Positions 55,210-64,000 of a stretch of 64,000 nucleotides of DNA are shown in pieces. The notes under the pieces were generated by a model, which saw only the letters and a program-made list of their open reading frames with translations, had not been told where the DNA came from and did no database searches. The stretch's first letter is position 1. Each line of letters opens with the position of its first letter. The stretch lies in assembly GCF_000264905.1 (NCBI RefSeq), contig NW_006763131.1, positions 3,469,951 through 3,533,950 on the forward strand, read 5' to 3'. A program made the translations under genes and the position numbers. Origin of the DNA: Stereum hirsutum FP-91666 SS1. Taxonomy: Eukaryota; Basidiomycota; Agaricomycetes; Russulales; Stereaceae.

Positions 55210-58158
55210 ATGCAGTTGCTCTACCACCTAATCTTATGGCTCTCGCAGCTCGCGTTTGTCACGACACCGATACTCAACAGCCTTCCCTTTGACTTCACCA
55301 AGACTCTCTCCCCCGTCACCAACTTCATCGGCCTCCTCTCCGGCGCTACAGATTCTCTGCCCCTGCTCCCCATCGCAGACTTCATCCCGGTCCTCGACAT
55401 GTCCGGCTTTTGGTATCAACGTTCGGACTTGACGGACTCGCTGTCGTTCCAGGTCGTGTTCATCCCCACCATGGCGGCCATTGTTCTGGCTATCGTAAGT
55501 CCGATTCTCTTTTCGTTCCTCATTCGTGGGTCTCGGGTGGCGGGTGGCGGGTGTCAGTGTGGCGCCATGCTCACAATGTGCTGTTCTTGGTCCATAGGTG
55601 CTAATCCTCTTCACTCACATCGATGATGAAAGACTGGCGGAACTTTTTTTGGGGCGCATTGATGAACACCTCAGTACGAGGGTGAGTTGGTCTTCACATC
55701 GTGCGACGTGCAAGCTTGCTGATAGCGTGTCACTCTCTGTCCACTGTGCACATCCCGGTCGACGCCTCTGACACCATCCTCAGATCGACGCCATTCACAT
55801 TCAGGTGTCACGAAACGTCGCTGTCACCTCGCCCCACCACAGAACCCGTAAACCCTCGTCGCGTAAAGGCAACAGCATCCCCCTACGCGTCGTCCACATC
55901 TCTCGCGACGCGACGACGTGTCTGAACGATTTCGATGATGTGCGTGTCCATTTTACCATATATTATTTGTCGACCTTTTCTTAATGCCCGCTTTCGTACA
56001 GAATGCACGCGAATTGGAGCTCAATGCCCTGGTTGGATTCAAGACATACGGCCAAATTCCGTCGAGCGTAACAGCACCCATCGAGAGCCTGGGCGATCGC
56101 GAATACTTCGAGGAACCTCTCGAGGAATATCATGATATGGCTGCCGAGGTTGGAGACGTGGTAGTCAATGTATTGGTATCTGGTGACCCCACTCGCGATT
56201 CGACCCCGCCCCCGCCCTCGCCCTCGCTCTCGCCAATGCCCTCGATGATCCCCACGCACGCCCCCATCACGACCTCTTCGCACGAGACGGCCGTTCAGCA
56301 AAGCGAGGACTCAGGCTCGACACCTCCCACGCCAGACGAACCCGAGGACAGCTCTATCCCCCCTTCCACAGCATCCAGCACCCCAGGCTCCACTTCGTCC
56401 GACATCATCGCCATCACCACGCCCGACCTTCCCAGGCCTTCGGCTCTCACGCCAGACTCGGTCGCCAATCTCGACAACATCGATGCAGATAAATTGGACG
56501 CTCAGGACGTCGATGCTTCCTCTCCTGGTGGGTATGAGATGGTGCACCGTGGAGGTGTCCCTTCGACAGGAAACCACGAGACCGACCGGCTGTACGACAT
56601 GCTCGAGCGCTCGGTGACAGCGAAGTCTCCTGCCCATAACTCCTCCACGAGACTTCCTCCGCAAACACTTGCGACCGCCGTTGATCCTATGCCGAGGCCT
56701 GAGACCGCGTTGACGGGTATGAAGATTGACATTGAGGCCCTGTTTGCATCCGAATCGGCATCCGCATCCCCTGTCGATAAGCAACCCACAACTACGACCG
56801 ACAACTCTTCATCCACACTGTTCCCTGGCTTCCGCGGATTTGAGGATCGTTTCGCTTCAAGAGAGTCCGAGAAAGATACCAGCGTATCATCCGTGAGTAA
56901 TTGTAATTTCATTTAATTTTCAATACTGACCGCGTCTCAAAATATCCAGAAGGACACGCGCGTCCGCTCTGCATACACGGAAAGCCCTCCTCAAACACAA
57001 CAAGAGAACCCATCCTCTGGCCGCGATTCCGTGTTCCAGGCATCGCCTGCTAGCGGCGCCTTACCCTCCGTCTCCTCCCCGTCTCGTTTCAGAAAGATCG
57101 ATTTCGAGGAACCATTCGCATCTGTCCATGACAGTGAGGTGAACAACATTGACGGCAGCGATGAAGACGACGCCTCGGATGCACAACCCATTGTGTATCA
57201 CCCCGTTTATATGAACGACCGTTCAAGACGCATGTCTCTTCCAGACCTTCGATCTGTCTTCCTGGCTCCGTTGGACGACACTGAAGACAGCGAAGTAGAG
57301 GAAACCACGGACGCACCCCGTCCCGTCAATAGGGTCGAGTTTCGAAGACGGACGCCTCCTGATTTTCGATCAGACTTCTTCTATGAGCGCAGGCGATCTG
57401 GTAAGCTGAACTGGTACATCTTGTTGGTCATGGACAATAATCTAATCCAACCTTACTCTTTGTGTGCTAGTACATTAGACTCGCCCCTGTCCGACCATTG
57501 CCCTACTGTCGAATCTTCCCCTGTTGGACCCATTTCAGCAGACGAAGCGGACGAAATCTTATCAAAGCTTCTGCCTGCCCGGCAGATTGCCTATGACGCA
57601 GATGAATCCGACTTCGACGAAGACGACGACGGCGACGGCGACGCAGACGACTGGGACTTCCACCCAAAGTCGAACGCTACGACTCCTGCCATCTCTTCGG
57701 CTCCAGCTTCGACAATTCCAACTGCTCTCTCTTCAGCTCCAGCCCCAATAGCTCCAACTTCCCTCTTGCCAACACTCCCTGCCCGTCCCCCACGCCCAAG
57801 AGTCCCTTACGCACCGCTCAAGAAACCTGGTACCTACCGCGAGCTCTGGGACGCTGCTCACGCTGCCCATTCCAAAGGCCAGAATTGGCTCGCCGCGAGA
57901 CTTCTTCCGGAACGGTTCCCGATGTTCTGGAGTCCGACTGCGAGGTCGTGGGCGGACGAGGTGGAGGAGGATATGTTCAGAGAGGCGTTAGATGCGAAGC
58001 TGATTGGTGAAGGCGGACGAGCTCGGACGGCCGAAGAACTAGCAAGTCCTCGGGCGGACGAGGTAGAGGAGGATATGCCGAGAGAGGCATTCGAGGTGAA
58101 GTTGATGGGTGAAGGAGGACGAGTTCGGACGGCTGAAGAACTATCAGGTCCTCGATAG
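55210..58158 (+). CDS. Novel two-TM protein with Ser/Pro/acidic tail, tandem copy B (848 aa)
   Basis: Six exons: 55210-55494, 55598-55681, 55784-55939, 56002-56892, 56950-57400 and 57479-58158. It is colinear with gene A, with equal lengths for exons 1-3. The N-terminus has two hydrophobic segments (MQLLYHLILWLSQLAFVTTP and FIPTMAAIVLAI-VLILFTHI). The mid part is Ser/Thr/Pro-rich, followed by an acidic DESDFDEDDDGDGDADDWDF and LWDAAHAAHSKGQNWLAARLLPERFPMFW. The C-terminus has two clean 35-residue repeats (ADEVEEDM.REA...KL.GEGGR.RTAEEL..PR). Unlike copy A, intron 5 (57401-57478) has no in-frame stop and can be read through. Many amino-acid changes separate A and B in exon 1 and exon 4. The function is unknown; a lineage-specific surface or endomembrane protein is one possibility. 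Confidence 0.72.
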
Positions 58159-58287
58159 CCTGGCTCAAGATCAGGGCTCGATACGATATTACCAGGTCGA
58201 CGAAGTTCTTCCTCCAGCGCTCTGTTCAAGACTTGCATCCGTCCACCGGTTCATCACCGAATATCACTTCGTGGCCGATGCCGATTT

Positions 58288-58372
58288 GGACTATCGCGCA
58301 GGCCTGTCGGGCAGATCTACCAGCAGACGGGGGACGCCCTGGTTGCTGCTAGATCTGCCCGACTATAAGTCC
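58288..58372. repeat. Hairpin-forming inverted repeat downstream of gene B
   Basis: GTCGGGCAGATCTA (from 58306) pairs with TAGATCTGCCCGAC (to 58363) with an outer GGACT/AGTCC. It is about 150 bp downstream of the stop and the counterpart of 53614-53699. Confidence 0.6.
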
Positions 58373-58504
58373 AAGGATCGCGACAATTCAAAGGGGATAT
58401 TGTGAGTTCGAGACATCACTCCTTATCTTTCTTCCCTCTTGTTCCAAACCGGCATGGAGGCCCTTCGCACTGTAGGATCGTCATGACGAGGCGTGGATGA
58501 TTTG

Positions 58505-58720
58505 AAGTTTACTGCTATGCTTTCTCCTTTCTTTCTCTCGTCTCTATCTCGTTCTTTTCGCAATCTTGTCTCTATTTCATTATTTTCGCAATCTCGTCTC
58601 TATTCTCCTCGTTCCGAAATCTCGTCTATGCCTGGCATACTCTCGTGCCGCCCTTCATCTTCAACCACCCACTTCTTGTCTTCATTTCTTTCGTTTCGCA
58701 ATCTCTTCCTATGCCCGGCA
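58505..58720. repeat. Pyrimidine-rich minisatellite downstream of gene B
   Basis: Imperfect units built on TTTCGCAATCTCGTCTCTAT and TATGCCTGGCATACTCTCGTGCC. This is the copy-B counterpart of 53836-53990, expanded by about two units. Confidence 0.55.
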
Positions 58721-59240
58721 TACTCTCGTGCCTCCCTTTCATCCCCTGTACCGCCTACTTCCAGTTCTATCTACTTACCAAGCTGCCCGCACACCATGGC
58801 AGGCCTGTTACGGACTGGCGTCTGTTCTACGCTACAGTTCGCTACTTAGCTTCACCTCGTACTATATGCTTTGGTACGCTTGCTTGAGCTTAACTTGTAT
58901 TTAGACGGAAGTACGTAGATTCACCGAGCGCCGCCGGATGTGCGACGCAAATTTGCGCAATGTCATGACTGACTACCGCTCACACCCTGCAGCCAGCATC
59001 TATGTGAGAGAAGAAAGGGCGTCCACGCCGAGCTCACACACACGTTGCCAACACCGACGACAAGTAATAACAACTTCATAGCGGTATAGGAATGTGATAA
59101 TGTACGATACGATCTGATTGCCGCCGTGTATCAGGATAATGAAATGTTCCAGATGGTTCATACAGTGCGCAAAGACAACCTCAAGAAAAAGGGCCATGGC
59201 CAGTAACACAGGCAGGCTCCAAAAAACAATGCTCGAAAGC

Positions 59241-59509
59241 TCACATCCTCTGGATATAAACCTTCCACACAGCCCCGCCCTTCTCCCCCAGTTCCAAGAT
59301 ATGCGAGCCTATGGGTACCTCGATATCCCAATTATCTTCGTTCTCTCCACTGGCTCTGACGACGGTCTTGTCGAGACGAACTTGCATCGGCGGTGGTACA
59401 CGTTTCGGGGGCAACTTCACGCCGTCTTTAATTCTGACTCCGCCGCCGTTTCGACCGTCTGTACCACCACGTCCGCGGCCTGGACCTCTTCCACTCATTC
59501 CCTGATCCG

Positions 59510-59540
<31 letters not shown>

Positions 59541-61525
59541 CTCTTCCTCATGCTCCATGCCTGCGTCGTCACTGCTCTCTTCTTCCTCATCGTCGAGGTA
59601 AGCCACATTTCCGATCTTGAGACCCATCTCTCCCGGGACTAGTCGTAACGACCAAACCCTCACTCCGTCGAGATAATCCAGATCAAGCTTCCGCCCCACA
59701 GGTTTAATAGTCAACGACAAGGACTTGAGTGGATGCTGTGACTGTTGAGAGCCAGAAGGTGCCGGTGAGTGGGACATAGAATGTGGTGTGACGGTCGATC
59801 GTGGAATAGCAGGCAATGAAGCCATGGGCGGTGCCGGGATAGGGGTCTGTATCGGCGGAAGTGCAGGTGTGGGTGCCGCTGACGGTGCGGGAGTAGAAGC
59901 CGGCTGTTGGAAGGCTGATGTAGGATATTGAATGTAGCTTGGGGTTGAACTGGCGAACGTTTGCGTTGGTCGAGGCGTGTGTGGCGTGGGTTGGGGAGGT
60001 GCAGTGGGAGCGGCTGTGAAAGGAGCAGCTGGGAGAGTCATGGATTGTGCGGGCTTGGGCGCGAAAGGGGCAGGAGTTTGGGCCATGGATGAAGACGATG
60101 CCACTGCTTGGGCCGGGGTTGTGGGAGCTATAGAGGCACCGTTCTTCAAGGGAACCTTGAGAACCATTGGACTCTTCACGGTCGTAGGAGTGGGAGCGCC
60201 TGGGTTCGGTCCTGCCGCAGGGACGGAGGATGCTCCAGGATTATGAGCGGGCAATCTCAGCTTGATCTTACCGGCACCACCAGTGGGTTTAGAGGAAGCG
60301 TATTGCGGAAGAGAATATGGTGGCGGAAGATCTGATACAAGCTGACGGAAATGACCCTACATAGAATTCTGGTCAGTAAGAAACAGTTTGCAACCGCAGA
60401 GAATATACTCACCTTCAGAGTCTCTGCCGCCTCCCAAAGAGGTGTATGGTCGTCGTTGAATTGTTGGGCGTTCGAGAAGATAAGTTCCACATCGTTCGCG
60501 AACTCGGTAGAGGTATGATATTCTTTGCGCTTGAGGTGTTTCTGAAGCATATCGCATGATGAGTGACCGATATGAATCAAATAGAACAGCCTAAGCGCAC
60601 GAATATCTTCTCAAAGGACATAGGTCTGGGGATGGTCTTGTAGTAGATGGCCCATTGCTTCTTGTTTGGCAGTTCCATGAATTCGCTCGAAAGAGAGTTA
60701 CCGCTGATAGAATGTAAGACAGACGGTATCAATGCGAAGAGCTCGAGACTTACTTCTCGTCCGTCTTCGAGACCAGCTTCTGGAGTCTGCTCGTGAGCAA
60801 CCGTGTCAAGTTCGGAGGCTTCTTGACGTGCTTTGAGCCACCTTCGTCCGCCGAGGCAGCTGTGTTGGCGACTTCTTCTTCGCCTTCGTGTCCTCCACCA
60901 TCGTCGTCGTGCCCTTCGTCTGCTGCATTGTGATCTCCTGTGATCTCAGCATACTCTTTGGCCATGACTTTCTACAGGCGCCCCTTGTACGGTCAGGTCT
61001 ACCGGAAGATACACTATAAAGACGGAGACGTACGTGCAGAGCCTTCGCATCGAGCCATATCTGACTGTCCTTTATGTTGTACCGTTTCGCGTTGCGAAAG
61101 CAAGTGTCGAAATCATGCTTCACGGCCTCTATAGACGTGTATTCCCCTGCACTGAGCTGTGTCTTAATCTCGTCGAGGGAGACAGGTTTCTTGATGACGG
61201 TGTAGTAGTGGGCATATTGTCGTTTGGAAGGAAGACGAAGGAACTCGGTCGAGAGCAGGCGTCCCCTGTTAGGAATCAGCTACAGGTCCGGGACGGGAAC
61301 GGGCTCGGCCACGCACTCTTTATCCACCGCATCCTTCACCGTCTGCCACAACTTCAAGCCTTGCTCCTGCACCGCCGCCCTCTGCTCCTCACTGACTCCC
61401 TCTCGCGTCCCGTCCAGCATCTCCACGTCCGGCTTCTCGTCCATCGTCGCTTCCCGTCGTCGCTTCGCCCGGGGCGCGTCTGCGTCTACAACAACCGCTA
61501 GTCTCTCCAGTTCTCGCTTCGACAT
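59241..61525 (-). CDS. RSC4: Tandem-bromodomain chromatin protein, Rsc4-like (668 aa)
   Basis: Six exons: 61317-61525, 61034-61265, 60754-60971, 60601-60703, 60413-60541 and 59241-60356. The first ATG is at 61525; upstream in-frame codons reach a stop. Bromodomain 1 (about residues 55-147) has FLRLPSKRQYAHYYTVIKKPVSLDEI and the acetyl-lysine Asn in FRNAKRYN. Bromodomain 2 (about 205-300) has FMELPNKKQWAIYYKTIPRPMSFEKI and FSNAQQFNDDHTPLW. A Pro/Ala-rich linker, an acidic run of about 14 Glu and an Arg/Gly stretch follow. A conserved C-terminal part ends WDIEVPIGSHILELGEKGGAVWKVYIQ. Rsc4-type subunits recruit the RSC/PBAF remodeller to acetylated nucleosomes. The (GAA/GAG)n tract near 59515-59575 is a likely length-variable microsatellite. 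Confidence 0.88.
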
Positions 61526-61712
61526 CGACGGAAGTCCAGTTTCGGGGCGAGTACGCTGTCCTAGGAAAGCTCTCAGGCGTTGTCGCGTTTGGGCCACTCA
61601 ATAAACAATGTTATTGTGGGATCTCCGTGACAGCACGGTCACGTGTGACGCCTCACGCGACGCGCTCGACACTCGACTCGTGCTCGTTACGAACGCGGTT
61701 GTCACAGACACA

Positions 61713-61740
61713 GATCATCGATCAGCGTTGATCGATGATC
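61713..61740. repeat. Short palindrome GATCATCGATCA
   Basis: GATCATCGATCA-gcgt-TGATCGATGATC is a 12-bp perfect inverted repeat with a 4-nt loop, located just outside the left end of the TIR element. It has no known role. Confidence 0.6.
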
Positions 61741-61762
61741 CCGCTCCGCGATACTCTGTGTA

Positions 61763-62733
61763 TACGGTTGCCACAGAGTTCACGGTCTGTTGACGCGCGT
61801 CGCGCGTTCGAGCTGCTCGAATGCAGGCCATGTCACACTATGATTTGTGCCTCTCCTGCGCTGACTTTCACACATTTGAGAACCCAGAAATGCTTTGAAT
61901 AGTTCATATAGTCTATATAATCCATGTCTGCTACATAGAGTGCAAACTGATATCACAGGAGCCCGGGATCGCTTTTCGGCCAGCCCAAGGCCAGCCCAAA
62001 AAGATCCGGGGCATTCCGGAGGTCGGCCGGAAATGAGACCGCGTCGGTGTCCATTCCGGCCTCTCGTTCAATTGGTGTGGAACTCTGTGGCCCAAATCCA
62101 GGACTTAAGTAGCTGCCTCGCATTAAATAACCCAGGAAATATATATATATATATATATATATAAGAATGGAAGATGCACTGTGCGTATAAAGAGTCCTGC
62201 CAGGCGGCCCATCCATTGTATCTATTACTCGTTACGGGGGAGTGTAGTCTAAGGTGGCGAGTTCAACTGGACTGTTGTGAACAAACCAGAACAGTGTCTT
62301 CGTTCACACATATGATAATCTGAAGCTACGTCTGAGTATAGATGCATCAAAAAATTGAATACCTACCTATAGCTTCCCCAGTAAGTTCAATGAGGCCAGT
62401 ACTAGTCCACCAAGTACTTTGAAGAAGAGCAGTCGAAGCGCGGTGGCGGAGGGTGGCGGGTCCCATGCGGGTTGCGGGGGCCACCTCCGGGGTGCATCCC
62501 GGATCCGGAAATGTCTTTTTTCCCGCCGAAAGCACTTTTTGCGCTTTCGTCGCCTGAAGTCGGTTTATGTTACATAGAGAGGGCTGGATACACATTCAGG
62601 AGCATTCTAATCCTCCATGACGCTCCATAATAGCAGGGAATGATACAGAAATCAGTCAGAGAGATTGGCGGGCAGTAGAATGGCTCGAACGCGCGACGCG
62701 CGTCAACAGACCGTGAACTCCGTGGCAACCGTA
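61763..62733. mobile_element. TIR DNA element without transposase (971 bp)
   Basis: 51-bp terminal inverted repeats (61763-61813 and 62683-62733, one mismatch) begin TACGGTTGCCAC. They are flanked by CTGTGTA at 61756-61762 and 62734-62740, a 7-bp target duplication. The interior has two GC-rich blocks in inverse orientation (near 61990-62065 and 62445-62515), a (TA)n run at 62140-62162 and no coding capacity. It is a non-autonomous element of undetermined superfamily with the same target-site length as the foldback element at 5062-8670, but different ends. Confidence 0.82.
62140..62162. repeat. (TA)n microsatellite
   Basis: An ATATAT run of about 23 bp inside the TIR element. Confidence 0.9.
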
Positions 62734-62861
62734 CTGTGTATCCCGTTTCGAGAAAGTACGGTGACTCTAGCTACTGCAGTCATCACCAGGTGAGCCTCAA
62801 CAGCTCAGGGAATATCTATCCTGAAGGGACCTGACGTGTCTCAACAGCGCTCCAGACAACT

Positions 62862-64000
62862 ATGGCCACTTCATCTGCGTCTCTCGTGGTCTCCCCAATC
62901 AGCAAACTCCCTCCCGAGATTCTAATCCAGATCTTTATTGTCGTCGCTGACGGGCGCGGGCAGAAATCCTCGGACAGGTTTCGCTCCGGACAACGGGGTC
63001 TGCCACCATCCTTCCTTTTGACCCACGTCTGTCAGCACTGGAAAGAAGTCGTTCTGAACTGTCCAGCGCTCTGGACGAAAATCGAATTCCCCTCCTCTAG
63101 ATGTTCTGCGGAAATGATAGCGCGCTCCAGAGGGGCACCCTTGAAATTCGCAGCCGCCATGGACGGTTTATGGGCACAGCGATATCGGACTACTTCATCA
63201 AAAGATGTTCAGGCTGCTCTACAGCATGTTTCCCATATACAGGAACTAGACCTTACCCACAAAAGCCAAGACTTGTCAAATTTACTCCGAACGATGACAT
63301 CTCCTGCCCCCGTTCTGGAGAGTCTGTCGTTGCGAGTCTCCAAGTCCGGACTAGCCTTGGAGGGCCTGACAGGGTCTACATTTGCCGGAGTGGCACCTAA
63401 ACTGCGCTCTCTGCTGCTCGCCCGCTGCAATTTCGCAAATTGGGATGTGCCGCTTCTGAAAAACATTGTCCATTTCCGCTTCTACGATGTCACAAGACGA
63501 TCTGACATCGTGAGCTATCTCGGTGAGTCCAAATTCCTGATTTCGTGACACATGTCCAAACTGATGACGATCCATTACAACTTTCAGCGATGTTGAAAGG
63601 CATGCCTAAGCTCGAACGACTGTTCGTTGTGAACGCCTTTGCCGCCCTACCACAAGAACTCGTTTCTGAACGCAAAATAATGGATAGACCAATCCTGACA
63701 ATGCCGCACCTCTCTCGATTGTCGATTAAAGCCGTCGACCCGGCTGCATCGAACGCCTGGGACATTGCCTATATATTGGTCCACCTCTCTTTACCTGCCC
63801 TATGTCACATCGATATCACTGTTGACATGTCCGAAGGCGACCTCCGCAATTTTCGGTCCCTCTTACCGATCGTAGCGCATCAATTCCATGGGCCACAGGA
63901 TAGCCCCCCTATCCGGGCGGTCGCCATCGCTGGCCTCGAAGGCTTGAGCAGTCGTGAGAACGGCTATGTAGCCGTCACGGGCTGGGCCAACGGCGAGGAC
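62862..64000 (+). CDS. F-box-like protein, 3' end outside the window
   Basis: Exon 1 62862-63522, intron 63523-63587, exon 2 from 63588 and still open at the window edge. The N-terminus ISKLPPEILIQIFIVVADG...LTHVCQHWKEVVLNCPALWTKIEF is a typical basidiomycete F-box region. It is followed by leucine-rich-repeat-like lines (VLESLSLRVSKSG, LRSLLLARCNF, LKNIVHFRFYDV, LERLFVVNAF, LSRLSIKAVDP). Such proteins are substrate receptors of SCF ubiquitin ligases and are highly expanded and divergent in Agaricomycetes. The C-terminal part is missing only because of the window end. It starts about 130 bp after the TIR element, which may affect its promoter. Confidence 0.82.

Larger units (their letters stand above)
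54266..58995. repeat. Tandem segmental duplication, copy B (4.7 kb)
   Basis: Partner of 49475-54265. It starts with a spare copy of the last codons and 3' flank of the small hydrophilic gene and ends CCTGCAGCCA before unique sequence GCATCTATGTG. Gene B lies inside it. Confidence 0.92.

Noticed and set aside
53836..58720. CRISPR-like array in the repeated pyrimidine tracts
   Set aside because: Units are imperfect and contiguous with no spacers, and the host is a eukaryote; it is a minisatellite.
61526..61597. N-terminal extension of the Rsc4-like protein (AQTRQRLRAFLGQ)
   Set aside because: It begins with GTG just after an in-frame TGA; the first ATG is 61525.

Overview
The window is nuclear DNA of a filamentous basidiomycete, most likely an Agaricomycete. 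Almost every gene is cut by short introns (about 50-130 nt, GT-AG). The gene content also fits: GH28 pectinases, a patatin/NB-ARC gene, a Tad-type LINE ORF1, an F-box gene and an NBR1-like ZZ/FW protein. I placed exon joins by hand from splice sites and reading-frame continuity. All coordinates are direct readings of the sequence; family names come from motif recognition, since no database search was possible.

Region 1 (1-12 kb) is accessory. A conserved small basidiomycete protein (406-1075) and a secreted GH28 pectinase (1710-3536) are followed by a decayed patatin-NB-ARC gene (4077-9205). That gene is split by a 3.6-kb, nearly palindromic foldback element (5062-8670) with a 7-bp target duplication. 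The element carries a 733-bp Tc1/mariner-type MITE in its right arm (7770-8502). Next comes a LINE (9373-11658) flanked by a 14-bp target duplication. Its ORF1 is intact, but its body falls in a 683-N assembly gap.

Region 2 (12-49.5 kb) is mostly conserved single-copy genes:
- a mitochondrial helical protein and a flavin-reductase-like protein
- an Ada-type regulator and a large unknown protein
- ALG9 and a GH28 pseudogene
- a forkhead factor, UTP13 and a C2H2 factor
- an NBR1-like autophagy receptor and a PabC-like lyase
- a small ABM-domain protein and SRP14
- siroheme synthase (MET1-type) and COX6
- a homeodomain factor and a small hydrophilic protein

Region 3 (49,475-58,995) is a head-to-tail tandem duplication of about 4.75 kb. 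Each copy carries one six-exon gene for a previously unrecognised protein (884 and 848 aa) with two N-terminal membrane segments, a long Ser/Thr/Pro and acidic tail and C-terminal 35-aa repeats. A 156-bp block about 170 bp upstream of the start codon is identical between copies, although the exons have diverged clearly. This pair is the best candidate for undescribed biology here.

Region 4 (59-64 kb) holds a tandem-bromodomain Rsc4-like protein, a 971-bp TIR element with a 7-bp target duplication, and the 5' part of an F-box gene running off the window.

There is no gene cluster with one obvious shared pathway. The linked themes are pectin breakdown (two GH28 loci, one dead), housekeeping secretion and glycosylation (ALG9, SRP14), sulfur/tetrapyrrole metabolism (MET1), respiration (COX6) and chromatin or transcription factors.
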